A stretch of 64,000 bases of DNA from Pseudarthrobacter sp. AL07 (GCF_029960665.1 NZ_JASBRB010000006.1:120258-184257); one strand, 5' to 3'; positions 17,257 to 26,243 are shown, numbered from the stretch's first letter. Numbers and translations are program-made. The notes: generated from the sequence alone by a model not told the origin.

Positions 17257-19068
17257 TTATTGCCCTACCCTTTCGGTCTCCGGGGGAATAGGTGTGTCAC
17301 TTCGGCGAACTGTATCCTGATGAAGCTCAAGAGCGCTTGTCACAAGCGCGAAGTGGCTGAAAGCCTGAGGCGTATTGCCCAACTGCCGCCCCGCCCTGAC
17401 GCCCCACTCCTCACTGAGCAGACCCACATCGTTGCGCAGTTCCAGCAACCGTTCGAAAAGTTCGGTGGACTCCTCGGTGCGCCCAGCGCCCAGCAGGGCC
17501 TCCACCATCCAGAAGGAGCAGGCCACGAACACCCCTTCGTCCCCCGGGAGGCCGTCGTCGCTGTCGGCGGGACGGTAACGCAACACAAAACCGTCTTCGG
17601 TCAGCTCCCGCTGGATGGCGTCAATTGTCCCCAGCACGCGGGGATCATCCGGCGCCAGGAAGCCCACCCGGGGGATCAGCAGGAGGCTGGCGTCAAGTTC
17701 AGGCCTCCCGTACGACTGCACGAAAGTGTTGCGGGCAGGGTCGAAGCCGTTGTCCATGACGTCCCGGTGGATGTCGCCGCGCAGTGCCTCCCAGCGTTCC
17801 ACGGGGCCGGGCAGACCGAAATCACGGACGCCCTTGACCATCCGGTCCGCGGCCACCCAGGCCATCACCTTCGAATGCGTGAAATGGCGCCGCGGCCCGC
17901 GCATCTCCCAGAGTCCGTTGTCCGGCTGGTCCCAGATGGTCTCCAGATGCTGCATCAGGGCGACCTGAACGTCCCAGGATTCATCCGTGTGTTTGAGCAG
18001 GGAGGTCCTGGTCAGCGCAAGGCAATCGAGCACCTCCCCCCAGACGTCCAGCTGAAGCTGCTCCGCGGCGCCGTTCCCGGTCCGTACCGGTTTCGAATTC
18101 TCGTACCCGGCAAGCCACGGCAGTTCCATCTCCGGAAGCCTGCGTTCGCCGTGGATGCCGTACATGATCTGCAGGTCGGCCGGATCGCCTGCCACAGCGC
18201 GGAGCAGCCAATCGCGCCAGGCGGCGGCCTCGGCGGTGTAGCCGGCGGCCAGCAGGGCCTGCAGTGTCATAGCGGCGTCCCGCAGCCAGCAATAGCGGTA
18301 ATCCCAGTTGCGGGGACCGCCGAGCTGTTCCGGCAGGGACGTGGTGACGGCGGCCACGATGCCTCCGGTGGGGGCGTAAGTCAGCGCTTTCAGTGTCACC
18401 AGCGAACGGACCACGGCATCCCGGTACTTGCCCTGCACTGTGCATTGGGACGCCCAGCCGCGCCAGAAGGCGAGCGTGGTGCCCAGCACCACCTCGGCAT
18501 CCACAGTGTGCGGGCGGGAAAGGTGGCTGGGCGCCCACGTCAGGACAAATGGAACTCGCTCCCCCGCCTCGACCGTAAAGTCGCTGACGGAGTGCATATT
18601 CTCGCCGTGAAGGGGCGCGTTGGTGACAAAGTAGACGGAGTCGGGCCCGGCGACAGCATGCAGGCCGTGCTTGTCGCGGCGCACCCAGGGAATGATATGC
18701 CCGTAATCGAACCTCAGCGCCAGTTCGCCATGCATTCTCACGCTTCCGCTTACGCCCTCCACGATCCGCACGATGTCCGCCACCGAGTCACGCGGCGGCA
18801 TGAAGTCTATGACCCGGACAGTCCCCTCCGGGGTGTCCCATTCGGTTTCCAGGATCAAGGTCCCCTCCCGGTAACTTCTCCTGGTGCACGTGCCGCCACT
18901 AGCAGGTGCGAGCAGCCAGCGACCGGCCTCCGGGGTGTCCAGAAGGGCGTTGAAACATGCCGGCGAGTCGAAGCGCGGCAGGCACAGCCAGTCGATGGAG
19001 CCCTCGGTGCTGACCAGGGCGCCGGTGTGGAGGTCGCCAACAACTGCATAGTCTTCGATGCGCGCCAT
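17257..19068 (-). CDS. glycoside hydrolase family 15 protein (trehalase/glucoamylase-like)
   Basis: From ATG 19068 (M-A-R-I-E-D-Y-A-V-V-G-D) the protein has 603 residues. It shows N-W-D-Y-R-Y-C-W-L-R-D-A near the middle, the GH15 catalytic region, and S-E-E-W-G near residue 550 as the second acid region. The N-terminal beta-sandwich contains I-D-W-L-C-L-P-R-F-D-S-P. Several actinobacterial members hydrolyse trehalose, so trehalase is the likeliest role. Family members also act as glucoamylases or glucodextranases. An open frame extends upstream to 19143, but those 25 residues look unlike the family. The gene appears monocistronic. Confidence 0.9.
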   Translation of the reverse strand: MARIEDYAVVGDLHTGALVSTEGSIDWLCLPRFDSPACFNALLDTPEAGRWLLAPASGGTCTRRSYREGTLILETEWDTPEGTVRVIDFMPPRDSVADIVRIVEGVSGSVRMHGELALRFDYGHIIPWVRRDKHGLHAVAGPDSVYFVTNAPLHGENMHSVSDFTVEAGERVPFVLTWAPSHLSRPHTVDAEVVLGTTLAFWRGWASQCTVQGKYRDAVVRSLVTLKALTYAPTGGIVAAVTTSLPEQLGGPRNWDYRYCWLRDAAMTLQALLAAGYTAEAAAWRDWLLRAVAGDPADLQIMYGIHGERRLPEMELPWLAGYENSKPVRTGNGAAEQLQLDVWGEVLDCLALTRTSLLKHTDESWDVQVALMQHLETIWDQPDNGLWEMRGPRRHFTHSKVMAWVAADRMVKGVRDFGLPGPVERWEALRGDIHRDVMDNGFDPARNTFVQSYGRPELDASLLLIPRVGFLAPDDPRVLGTIDAIQRELTEDGFVLRYRPADSDDGLPGDEGVFVACSFWMVEALLGAGRTEESTELFERLLELRNDVGLLSEEWGVRAGRQLGNTPQAFSHFALVTSALELHQDTVRRSDTPIPPETERVGQ

Positions 19069-19203
19069 TCCCATACACTGCCACACGGATTGCTGACAGG
19101 GCTGGGTGGGCACTCCGCGTTCCTGATTAAGGGATGACGTCACGCACGACGGCGGGACCTCCGGACGTGCCGGCGCGCGGTTGCGCTGTGGCAGAGTGGA
19201 GGC

Positions 19204-20286
19204 ATGGACAGGGCTCCTCAGAATTCACCGCAGAACACTCCGCATCCCGCACCACAGTCCGGTACCCGGACTCTCCGCCTGGCACACCGGATTTCCGACG
19301 TCGTCAACGGCGTCCGCATCCAGCTGGCCAAGCGCTGGAATTTCACGTCACAGACCATTGCGTACCAGGGTTACGGTTCAACCGGCTGGGTACGCGTGCT
19401 TGGCCGCGTCCTGTTGACCAAGAATCCTGCCCCGGGCAGCTGGGCCGAGCACGCAGCCCGCAACGGCAATCAAAACGTCCGCGGCTGGCGGGCCTTCACC
19501 AGCGTTCCGATGCAGTTCGTCGAGGTCGAAATCACCATCGACGGCGTCACCACCCGGGTCCGGGCAGACCGGGGCGGGCTCATCGACACCGTGGTGGACG
19601 TGGAGCTCCCGCCCGGCTGGCACACCGCCGTCCTGCGGGCTGACGGGACCGAGCCCGTGGAAACGCTGATCCAGGTGATCGACGCGGATGCGAAGTTCGG
19701 CATCGTGTCCGACATCGACGACACCGTGATGGTCACCGCCCTGCCGAGGCCGTTCCTGGCCCTGTGGAACACGTTTGTCCTCAGCGAACGGGCCCGGATG
19801 GCGACTCCGGGGATGGCGGTCCTGCTGGAACGGCTCACCATTGAACACCCGGACGCGCCGGTCATCTATCTGTCCACGGGTCCGTGGAACGCCGCCCCCA
19901 CACTGGCGAGGTTCCTGAGCCGGAACATGTATCCCGCGGGGGCCCTCCTCCTCACCGACTGGGGCCTGACCCAGGACCGCTGGTTCCGCAGCGGGCGGGA
20001 GCACAAGCACCGCAACCTGGAGCGCCTCGCCAAGGAATTCCCGGACATGCGGTGGCTCCTGATCGGCGACAACGGCCAGCACGACGAGCAGATCTATTCA
20101 GGCTTCGCGCAGGAAAACGCCGACAGGGTGGCCGCCATCGCCATCCGGCAGCTCTCCGTCAGCGAGTCCGTCTTCGCCGGCGGGCACTCCGAGGACGGCG
20201 ACCACACCACCTCTGTGGTGCCTTGGATCTATTCGCCCGACGGCGCCGGGATGGCCAAACAGCTCAAGCTCCTGGACCTCCTCTAG
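19204..20286 (+). CDS. App1-family phosphatidate-phosphatase-like protein
   Basis: This 360-residue protein carries the App1 catalytic core (DUF2183) with S-D-I-D-D-T-V at about residues 169-175, the DxDxT phosphatase motif, and L-I-G-D-N-G-Q-H-D near residue 285. Yeast App1 is a Mg-dependent phosphatidate phosphatase, so membrane-lipid metabolism is plausible. The N-terminal portion contains Y-Q-G-Y-G and a beta-rich domain shared by bacterial members. The start ATG has GTGGAGG just upstream. It is divergent from the GH15 gene. Confidence 0.88.
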   Translation: MDRAPQNSPQNTPHPAPQSGTRTLRLAHRISDVVNGVRIQLAKRWNFTSQTIAYQGYGSTGWVRVLGRVLLTKNPAPGSWAEHAARNGNQNVRGWRAFTSVPMQFVEVEITIDGVTTRVRADRGGLIDTVVDVELPPGWHTAVLRADGTEPVETLIQVIDADAKFGIVSDIDDTVMVTALPRPFLALWNTFVLSERARMATPGMAVLLERLTIEHPDAPVIYLSTGPWNAAPTLARFLSRNMYPAGALLLTDWGLTQDRWFRSGREHKHRNLERLAKEFPDMRWLLIGDNGQHDEQIYSGFAQENADRVAAIAIRQLSVSESVFAGGHSEDGDHTTSVVPWIYSPDGAGMAKQLKLLDLL

Positions 20287-20329
20287 ATTCCGGGGGTCCG
20301 CAACACTTTCAGGCGGATAGGCGACACGA

Positions 20330-21181
20330 ATGAGCGACACCGACGGCGATGCACGGCGACGGGAACTTGGCGACAATCCGGGCCCGGTTGAAGAGGAGGT
20401 TGAGGAATCCTTCGACCGCACGGTTGAGGAAGGCGCGCAGCGGCTGAACCGCAACTTTCGGGACGTGCTCATCACCGGCTTGTTCGGCGGGTTTGAAATA
20501 GGCGTTGGCATCATGGCCTATCTTGGCGTTCTCTATGAGACCGGGAACCACCTTCTTGCGGGACTGGCGTTCAGTGCAGGGCTCATCGCCCTCCTGCTGG
20601 CCAAGAGCGAACTGTTCACTGAAGGCTTCCTGGTGCCCATTGCCGCAGTCGTCGCACGGGAGGCAAGCTACGTGCAGCTCGGGAAGCTCTGGGGCGGCAC
20701 ACTCATTGCCAACCTGGTGGGCGGTTGGCTTTTCATGGCATTGATCATGACAGCGTTCCCGCAGTGGAACGGGACCATCACGAAGGAAGCCACCTACTTT
20801 CTCGACGCCGGGTTTAGCTGGAAAACCGTGTGTCTTGCCGTGTTGGCGGGGAGCACCATCACGTTGATGACCCGCATGCAGCACGGGACGGACAGCGTCA
20901 CCGGCAAGATCGCGGCCGCCGTCGTTGGCGCTTTCCTGCTCTACGGTCTGCAGCTCTTCCACTCGATCCTGGACTCGCTGCTGATCTTCGGTGCCATCCA
21001 CGCGGGCGCCGACATCGACTACCTTCAATGGCTCGGCTGGTTTTCCTATGTCGTGGTCTTTAACATGCTTGGCGGGATCCTGCTGGTGACCGCGCTACGG
21101 CTGGTGAGCGCCCGTAAGCTACTGAAGGAACGGCGCGATGGCTCCCCCGAAGACCCGGAAGACGCGCACCACGCCGGCTAG
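20330..21181 (+). CDS. formate/nitrite transporter (FNT) family channel
   Basis: This 283-residue protein has about six hydrophobic helices between residues 45 and 265 and resembles YfdC-type FNT members: F-G-G-F-E-I-G-V-G, K-S-E-L-F-T-E-G-F and N-L-V-G-G in the P-loops. FNT proteins form pentameric channels for formate, nitrite or other small anions. The specificity is not clear because the key family residues of FocA/NirC are not conserved in the YfdC branch. The N terminus is acidic and cytoplasmic. Its stop codon overlaps the convergent beta-glucosidase stop in the palindrome CTAG. Confidence 0.87.
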   Translation: MSDTDGDARRRELGDNPGPVEEEVEESFDRTVEEGAQRLNRNFRDVLITGLFGGFEIGVGIMAYLGVLYETGNHLLAGLAFSAGLIALLLAKSELFTEGFLVPIAAVVAREASYVQLGKLWGGTLIANLVGGWLFMALIMTAFPQWNGTITKEATYFLDAGFSWKTVCLAVLAGSTITLMTRMQHGTDSVTGKIAAAVVGAFLLYGLQLFHSILDSLLIFGAIHAGADIDYLQWLGWFSYVVVFNMLGGILLVTALRLVSARKLLKERRDGSPEDPEDAHHAG

Positions 21182-22725
21182 GTTTTAGGGGTGGCACCCG
21201 AGGTGGTCACGCCGTCGTCGGGCGCTTCCGTTGCGTCAGGTTCCATGGCCTGCGCGACGGCGGCACCCGCCGCCGCGGCAAGGTTCCGCTCCTCGATGAG
21301 CTCCTGAAGCCAGAAGTAGGACGCCTTCGGCGTGCGCTCCAGGGTCTCAAAATCAACATGCAGCAGGCCGAACGGCTGTTTGTAGCCTGCCGACCATTCA
21401 AAATTGTCCATGAGTGACCACACGTAGTAGCCGCGGAGGTCTATGCCCTCCGCTTCGCCGCCGGGAGCCGTGGCCTTCAGCGCTGACTCGATGTGGTCCG
21501 ACAGGTATTTCAGCCGCCGCTCGTCCGGAATGAAGGTGGTGTTGGTGGACTTGTCGCGGACGATGATGTCCTCGAAACTGGCGCCGCCCTCGGTGATGAT
21601 CACCGGCGGAAGATGCGGGTACCGTTCCGCCATTTCCTTCAGTGCCACCCCCATATACTCGGGCTTCACCGGCCAGCCGTAAGCGGTGATGTCTGCTTCG
21701 GGCCAGGCCTCCACGTGGAATGGCGTGGAGCCGTTGCCGGCTGAACTCAGGTCGCTGCCCATGGCCTCCGCCATGGTGGCCGGCACCGCCCCGTCGCCGG
21801 GACCGACGGCTACCTTGGTGGGCATGTAGTAGTTGAGTCCGTAGAAATCCAGCGGCTGCGAGATAATCTCCATGTCCTCGTCCGGATGGTCGAAGGAGCC
21901 GAAGAACTTCGCGGCGCGGATGATATCCGGATATTGGCCCGTGAGGACTGGGTCCGCGTACAGCCGGTTCTGTGCAATGTCCATCAGGCCAGCGCTGATC
22001 CGGTCCAGGGGGTTGATGGAGTTCGGGACCATGGGCGAGTACACGTTGGTCATCCCGATCTCGCCCGGGACCCCCGCCGACCGCAATGCCTGCAGCGCGA
22101 GCCCATGGCCCAGAAGCTGGTGGTGCACGGTGGGCAACGCCTTGAGCATAAGGGCTTCGCCCGGCGAGTGCAGGCCCATGGTGTAGCCGTTGGTGCTGAC
22201 TGTGGCGGGCTCGTTGATGGTGACCCATCGGGCAACACGGTCACCGTACGCAGCAGCGGCAATCGCGGCGAACTCCCCGAGTCGATGGGCGGTATTGCGA
22301 TTCATCCAGCCGCCGGCGTCGTCCAATGCCAGCGGAGTGTCCCAGTGATAGAGGGTGACCATGGGCGAAATACCGTTGGCCAGGAGCTCGTCCAGGAGCC
22401 TGTCGTAAAAGTCCAGCCCGGCAGGATTCACCGGGCCGCTGCCGTTGGGCTGGATCCGCGGCCAGGACAGCGAGAACCGGTACGAGTCGACGCCCAGCTG
22501 CTTCATGAGGGCAACATCGCCGGGCATGCGGTGATAGTGGTCGCAGGCCACAGCCGGGCTGTGGTCGTCCACGATGGTGCCTTCCTTGGCCGAAAACACG
22601 TCCCAGCCCGCCGGGCCCCTCCCATCCTCGGTGAGCGCGCCCTCGATCTGGAAGGCTGCGGTTGCCACTCCCAGCGTGAAGTCCGCCGGGATGATGGCGG
22701 CCAGGTCCTTGGCGGAAATGTGCAT
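21178..22725 (-). CDS. GH1 beta-glucosidase
   Basis: From ATG 22725 the protein has 515 residues and begins with D-F-T-L-G-V-A-T-A-A-F-Q-I-E-G, the GH1 N-terminal signature. The acid/base Glu is in T-I-N-E-P near residue 170 and the nucleophile Glu in I-T-E-G-G near residue 380. The usual T-E-N-G is replaced by T-E-G-G. The enzyme releases glucose or related sugars from beta-glycosides. The upstream open frame to 22893 has no family similarity and was not used. No glycoside transporter is adjacent. Confidence 0.93.
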   Translation of the reverse strand: MHISAKDLAAIIPADFTLGVATAAFQIEGALTEDGRGPAGWDVFSAKEGTIVDDHSPAVACDHYHRMPGDVALMKQLGVDSYRFSLSWPRIQPNGSGPVNPAGLDFYDRLLDELLANGISPMVTLYHWDTPLALDDAGGWMNRNTAHRLGEFAAIAAAAYGDRVARWVTINEPATVSTNGYTMGLHSPGEALMLKALPTVHHQLLGHGLALQALRSAGVPGEIGMTNVYSPMVPNSINPLDRISAGLMDIAQNRLYADPVLTGQYPDIIRAAKFFGSFDHPDEDMEIISQPLDFYGLNYYMPTKVAVGPGDGAVPATMAEAMGSDLSSAGNGSTPFHVEAWPEADITAYGWPVKPEYMGVALKEMAERYPHLPPVIITEGGASFEDIIVRDKSTNTTFIPDERRLKYLSDHIESALKATAPGGEAEGIDLRGYYVWSLMDNFEWSAGYKQPFGLLHVDFETLERTPKASYFWLQELIEERNLAAAAGAAVAQAMEPDATEAPDDGVTTSGATPKT

Positions 22726-22821
22726 GGAGTCAGCCCTTATGCAAGAGAAAGCGTGGAACGGGTACGTCCCAGAATGACATACGGCCGGGCTGCTGACGAG
22801 CGTCACTGCTAGGGTCTGTGC

Positions 22822-22982
22822 ATGGATGACAAACTGGGGAAGTTCATCGACGATTTTTCCGCGCTGGGTCAGCTGGCGCAGGCCGGAAGCCACCGGCGGC
22901 AGGCGGGCAAACAGCTACCGGAAGCGCTGACCGAACACCTGGCGCTCGCAGCCTGCTGGGCAGCGGCACGGACGCTGCCGGC
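22822..22982 (+). pseudogene. possible 5' remnant of an unrecognised gene
   Basis: An open frame starts M-D-D-K-L-G-K-F-I-D-D-F and continues with plausible codon use until about 22960, then runs into the antisense of the next leftward gene. The N terminus resembles the start of actinobacterial AAA-type ATP-binding proteins, but the ATPase part is absent. I treat it as a truncated remnant with low certainty. The rest of 22726-22982 shows no other gene. Confidence 0.3.
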
Positions 22983-23360
22983 TCATTGTGAGCCGAACAG
23001 GAACTCCTTGGCGTGCGCCACGGCCTTCCGGAAGGCATCATTCCGGAGCGTGACGAGCTGCTCCGCGTCGCCATCTGCCGGCTCCAGATAGCCGGTGTAT
23101 CCGGGCCGCAGCACCCAGACGTCGTCGGCGGGCGGAAGATAGAACACCCCATACGACCGCTGCTGCTCGTCCTCTTTAGTCCATACGGGAACCACTGCCA
23201 GGGCCGCGCCGGTGGCAGGGTTGATCCATTGGGCCCGGGGCACCGGTTCTTCGTGGGCTTCCGGGTCCAGGAACGGCGCAGAGCCCTTGCCCCAGCGCCG
23301 TTCGAAGCGTTCGTGGAAGGCAGGAATCAGGTGGGAGTCGTAGCGGCGCCAGTCGCTCAT
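22983..23360 (-). CDS. conserved hypothetical protein
   Basis: This 125-residue protein begins M-S-D-W-R-R-Y-D-S and contains R-W-G-K-G-S-A-P-F, V-P-V-W-T-K-E-D-E and F-Y-L-P-P-A-D-D-V-W-V-L. It is rich in aromatic and acidic residues, soluble, with no signal peptide or membrane segment, and I do not recognise a family. It lies 43 bases downstream of the J-domain gene, in the same direction, so it may be the last gene of the heat-shock operon. Confidence 0.65.
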   Translation of the reverse strand: MSDWRRYDSHLIPAFHERFERRWGKGSAPFLDPEAHEEPVPRAQWINPATGAALAVVPVWTKEDEQQRSYGVFYLPPADDVWVLRPGYTGYLEPADGDAEQLVTLRNDAFRKAVAHAKEFLFGSQ

Positions 23361-23403
23361 TGTTTTGTCCGCCTCCTCGCGGTGATGGCTGTCGTCTTAG
23401 GTT

Positions 23404-23757
23404 TTATGCCCACGGCCCGCTTTCCCAGCGCACCGGCGTGATCCTGATGGTGTTGCCGGCCGGGACGTACCGGTTGCTGACGTTCCGGATCGGGATGACG
23501 TTGGTGGTGCCATCCGGCGCGCTCTTTCTGTTGCGGCTCCGGCCGTAGACCGCGCGCCGCGCCGGGTCTCCGAGCACAGCGTAGGCCTGCATGATCCGCA
23601 GCAGCTCTCCATCATCGACGTCGCGCTCACCCGCTGGGCTGCCGTCGATGTCAGGGTGGTGGGTGCGCATCAGCGCCCGGTAGGAACGGGAAATCTCCTG
23701 CTGGCTGGCATCGGGTTTCACCCTCAGGGCGGCGTAGTAGTCCGGCTGGCTGGTCAT
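23404..23757 (-). CDS. J-domain (DnaJ-type) co-chaperone
   Basis: This 117-residue protein has an N-terminal J domain with Y-Y-A-A-L-R-V and the essential H-P-D in R-T-H-H-P-D-I-D (about residues 33-40). No G/F, zinc-finger or C-terminal DnaJ domains are present. It would stimulate Hsp70 ATPase for a particular client set. It follows hsp20 in the same direction, with a hairpin in the 75-base gap. Confidence 0.87.
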   Translation of the reverse strand: MTSQPDYYAALRVKPDASQQEISRSYRALMRTHHPDIDGSPAGERDVDDGELLRIMQAYAVLGDPARRAVYGRSRNRKSAPDGTTNVIPIRNVSNRYVPAGNTIRITPVRWESGPWA

Positions 23758-23793
23758 AGCGGTACTTTCCGGGGAATCATACGGCGACGGCGA

Positions 23794-23821
23794 CGGGGCA
23801 CCGGCTGCAACCGGTGCCCCG
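23794..23821. terminator. hairpin between hsp20 and J-domain gene
   Basis: GGGGCACCGG (23795-23804) pairs with CCGGTGCCCC (23811-23820) around CTGCAA. There is no U-tract on the minus strand, so partial termination or mRNA processing is as likely as a full stop. It would allow hsp20 to be expressed above the J-domain gene. Confidence 0.5.
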
Positions 23822-23832
23822 GCGGTCCGGGC

Positions 23833-24261
23833 CTACTTGCCGATCTCGTGCAGGGACCCCTGCTTGTTTTCGATCTCGATCCTGCGCGGCTTGGCCTGCT
23901 CCGACACCGGGATGCGCAGCGTTAGCACGCCTTGGTCGTAGCTGGCCGTGATGTTGTCCGCATCAAGGGTGTCACCCAGGATCAGCTGGCGACTGAACAC
24001 ACCGCGCGGCCGCTCTGAAGCCACCAGTTCCACATTGGGCTGCGTGGGATCCTGGCGCTCCGCCCGGACAGTCAGTACGTTGCGTTCAACGTTGAGGTCC
24101 ACCGAATCGGTCTTGACGCCCGGGAGGTCGAACGCGACCACGAACACGCCGTCTTCCTGCCAGGCGTCCATAGGCATGGCCGCCGGCCGGGCGGCGGTTC
24201 CGAAGACCTGCTGGGCGAGCCGGTCCAGCTCACGGAACGGGTCCGTACGCATCAACATCAT
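23833..24261 (-). CDS. Hsp20/alpha-crystallin small heat-shock protein
   Basis: This 142-residue protein has a short N-terminal arm (D-P-F-R-E-L-D-R-L) followed by the alpha-crystallin domain: V-A-F-D-L-P-G-V near 45, L-T-V-R-A-E-R and G-V-L-T-L-R-I-P-V near 120. It is an ATP-independent holdase for unfolded proteins. ATG at 24258 or 24252 may be used instead of 24261. It is divergent from an HspR-like regulator. Confidence 0.92.
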   Translation of the reverse strand: MMLMRTDPFRELDRLAQQVFGTAARPAAMPMDAWQEDGVFVVAFDLPGVKTDSVDLNVERNVLTVRAERQDPTQPNVELVASERPRGVFSRQLILGDTLDADNITASYDQGVLTLRIPVSEQAKPRRIEIENKQGSLHEIGK

Positions 24262-24373
24262 TTCTCACTCCTTCAGTTTGAGATGTTGAATTCAGTTCAT
24301 CTACCCACCATCGGTTATCTGTGTTGGTGGATATAGATTTTTTATAGCACCCGTGCGAGACTGATGCAACATC
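24262..24373. promoter_or_regulatory. divergent heat-shock promoter region with dyad
   Basis: Arms CCACCA (24305-24310) and TGGTGG (24325-24330) flank 14 bases, beside an AT-rich stretch around 24331-24346 that could hold -10 elements for both directions. I do not see the classical HAIR sequence (CTTGAGT-N7-ACTCAAG) used by Streptomyces HspR. The dyad is a candidate operator for the divergently encoded MerR protein. Confidence 0.4.
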
Positions 24374-24718
24374 ATGGGAGGGAATTTTCGAGTGAATGCG
24401 GTCGGTGGAACACCAGGACGGAAACCGGGTCCTCGGGCCGGGCAGGCACTGTATGCCATCTCTGTGGCGGCAAAGCTGGCAGGGACCGGGCAGCAGAACA
24501 TCAGACTCTACGAGACCAAAGGCCTGATCCTGCCGGAGCGAACGGCCGGAGGCACGCGTCAGTACAGTGATGCGGATGTAGCACTGCTCCTGCACATCGG
24601 AGAACTCCTGGATCAGGGGATAAATCTTGCCGGCATCGCCAAAGTATTGGAGCTCGAGGTAGCGAACGCCGAACTACGCCTCGCCCTCAGACGGGTCAGG
24701 CCACGACAGGAGGCGTAG
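24374..24718 (+). CDS. MerR-family regulator, HspR-like
   Basis: This 114-residue protein contains a MerR winged-helix domain: Y-A-I-S-V-A-A-K-L-A-G, then I-R-L-Y-E-T-K-G-L-I-L-P and R-T-A-G-G-T-R-Q-Y-S. These are close to the HspR pattern of repressors that control dnaK/clpB/hsp20 genes. There is no Cys-based metal or drug-binding C terminus. The N-terminal Gly/Arg/Pro-rich 25 residues may not be translated; GTG starts downstream are possible. Position opposite hsp20 supports control of this cluster. Confidence 0.82.
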   Translation: MGGNFRVNAVGGTPGRKPGPRAGQALYAISVAAKLAGTGQQNIRLYETKGLILPERTAGGTRQYSDADVALLLHIGELLDQGINLAGIAKVLELEVANAELRLALRRVRPRQEA

Positions 24719-24739
24719 AGGCTACGGTCCCAGCGTCGC

Positions 24740-24897
24740 TCAGGCTCTGCTCCCGCCCGCCAGCCGGTAGGACTCCGCCAGCAGTTCGCCGAGTTCCTCG
24801 GTGCCGATACGGGCCAGCCGGACCAGCACCAGCTTCTGCGCTCGGTGACACTTGGCAGTGCCAGGGACATGCTCAGCACATCATCCTCGGTTGCCAT
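24740..24897 (-). pseudogene. MmcQ/YjbR-family remnant with internal deletion
   Basis: The N terminus reads M-A-T-E-D-D-V-L-S-M-S-L-A-L-P-S-V-T. The C terminus, in a different frame, reads L-V-L-V-R-L-A-R-I-G-T-E-E-L-G-E-L-L then Y-R-L-A-G-G. These are the two ends of an MmcQ/YjbR (DUF419) protein of about 120 residues. The middle 60 or so residues are missing and the halves are out of frame at about 24845. The function is lost. Confidence 0.75.
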
Positions 24898-24902
24898 CGC
24901 GG

Positions 24903-25682
24903 CTAATCTCCCGGTGTGTCCGCTTTCGAGAGCTCGCCCGTGATCCGTTCGCCGGGGATTCGGGCGGTCCGCCACGTATCCAGGGCGATGACGGCACCGA
25001 GGATCAGGAGCGAGAGCGTAATCGAGGCAAGCGCGTCGCTGAACCAGTGGTAGCCGAGGTACAGGCGGCTCACAGCGGCGAGAACTATGCCGATGCCCGC
25101 ACCAACGAAGCCGAAGACTGCCGACGTCGGGTTTTTCCGCCGCGAGAAGACGAGGAACGTGGTCACCAGCAGGAAGTCGCAGGCACCGAGGACGTGGCCG
25201 GACGGGAACGAGAAGGTGTGGTCGGCGCCGAACAGCATCAGGTCCACGGGGGGCCGCGAGCGCTGGACGATCGCCAGGATGATCTGCGATATCACGACGC
25301 CGGTGAGCATGGCGGCGGCGAGCAGAATGGGCCGCCAGGCGTGCTTGGCCGCGAACCCCCAGACCACCGTCACCACCAGCACGATGACGGGCAGTGCGAC
25401 GGGGCCGAAGACAACGGCGAGGAAGATCATCACGGCCGTGAGGGTCTCGGACCGGAGCGAGATCAGCCAGTTGCGGATGGATTCGTCGGGACCCCACGGG
25501 CCAGTGTTGCTCTGCAGGACGCCCACGAGCGTAATGACGAACAGCAGGGCCCCCACGGCCATAAGGACCACCGCCGTGCGGTACAGAGCCGTGCGCGCGG
25601 CCGGTTCCATAAAGCGTTCCTCCACCACGAACTTGTCATGGAAGGTTCGCCAAAGACTGTTCTTACGTGTCTGCTCTGCCAC
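24903..25682 (-). CDS. PAP2-superfamily membrane phosphatase
   Basis: From GTG 25682 (GGAAG upstream) this has 259 residues. It has about six membrane helices and the three PAP2 motifs: Q-R-S-R-P-P, P-S-G-H-V and S-R-L-Y-L-G-Y-H-W-F-S-D. Members dephosphorylate lipid phosphates such as undecaprenyl pyrophosphate or phosphatidate. The first Lys of the KxxxxxxRP motif is not seen in the usual place (I-V-Q-R-S-R-P), a modest departure. An upstream open frame to 25754 overlaps the AlkD-like remnant start and was not used. Confidence 0.87.
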   Translation of the reverse strand: MAEQTRKNSLWRTFHDKFVVEERFMEPAARTALYRTAVVLMAVGALLFVITLVGVLQSNTGPWGPDESIRNWLISLRSETLTAVMIFLAVVFGPVALPVIVLVVTVVWGFAAKHAWRPILLAAAMLTGVVISQIILAIVQRSRPPVDLMLFGADHTFSFPSGHVLGACDFLLVTTFLVFSRRKNPTSAVFGFVGAGIGIVLAAVSRLYLGYHWFSDALASITLSLLILGAVIALDTWRTARIPGERITGELSKADTPGD

Positions 25683-25718
25683 TGTGCTTCCGTCCGTGCG
25701 CCGTTGAGGAGTCCTACG

Positions 25719-26097
25719 GTGAAGATTATCCCTTCTGCCCGTCGTTGGGCGCACTTGGACGGGTTGAGCCTTCGCGGCCGTACGGATGCGGTCAGCAGGG
25801 CGCTGCTGGGGGACGTGCGGGAACTTCCAGCTCCGGGATATCCGACGGCGGCGCGCACCTTCCGCGCTGCCCTTTCCGGCGCCGGTTTCTCGGGGTGGAG
25901 CACGAGCATGTCCGGCAGCTGGCCAGCGAGGGACACGGCCGTGCCTCCCCTGGGCGGTGCGGGTACCCGCCTTCGTCCTTCATCCGGAGGCGTCCCTCCC
26001 GATTCTGGACGCCCTGTACCGGGACCCTCCGGAGTACGTGCGGCGCTCGGTGGCGAACCACCTCAACGATGTGGCGCGGCACGCGCTGGCCCTGGTA
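25719..26097 (+). pseudogene. DNA alkylation repair (AlkD-like) protein remnant
   Basis: GTG 25719 has GAGGA eight bases upstream and reads [18 protein letters not shown]. Recognisable HEAT-repeat pieces then appear in other frames: [10 protein letters not shown] near 25900, and [12 protein letters not shown] with [16 protein letters not shown] up to 26090. At least one large internal deletion and two frame changes are needed to join them, and the C terminus is cut at about 26095. An intact but unrelated AlkD-type protein is at 59832. Confidence 0.75.
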
Positions 26098-26243
26098 GTT
26101 AGCGCCTGCGGTCGCAGGCGGCCGGCAACGTCCTCACCGTCGAGCAGGGCAGAGAGGTAGCCGGCGGTGAACGCGTCCCCCGCGCCCACGGTATCGATGC
26201 TGGTCACTGCTATGGCGGGAGCCTCGAACCGCAGGCCGCCCGG
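26098..26243 (-). pseudogene. PfkB-family sugar kinase C-terminal fragment
   Basis: The minus strand encodes L-R-F-E-A-P-A-I, then [20 protein letters not shown], the PfkB signature 2 (D-T-x-G-A-G-D) of carbohydrate kinases such as 2-keto-3-deoxygluconate kinase. A stop (26244-26246) closes the frame upstream and the coding ends abruptly where the AlkD-like remnant begins. About 50 of roughly 310 residues remain. Confidence 0.7.

Noticed and set aside
17230..19137. 635-residue plus-strand frame opposite the GH15 gene
   Set aside because: Antisense of a complete GH15 protein with catalytic motifs; it has no ribosome site of its own.
24262..24373. HAIR operator for HspR
   Set aside because: I searched by eye for CTTGAGT-N7-ACTCAAG and did not find a convincing match; only a different dyad is present.
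24852..26102. 416-residue plus-strand frame spanning the PAP2 gene and AlkD remnant
   Set aside because: Its first two thirds are antisense to the PAP2 motifs; only the last part is the AlkD-like remnant, annotated separately.
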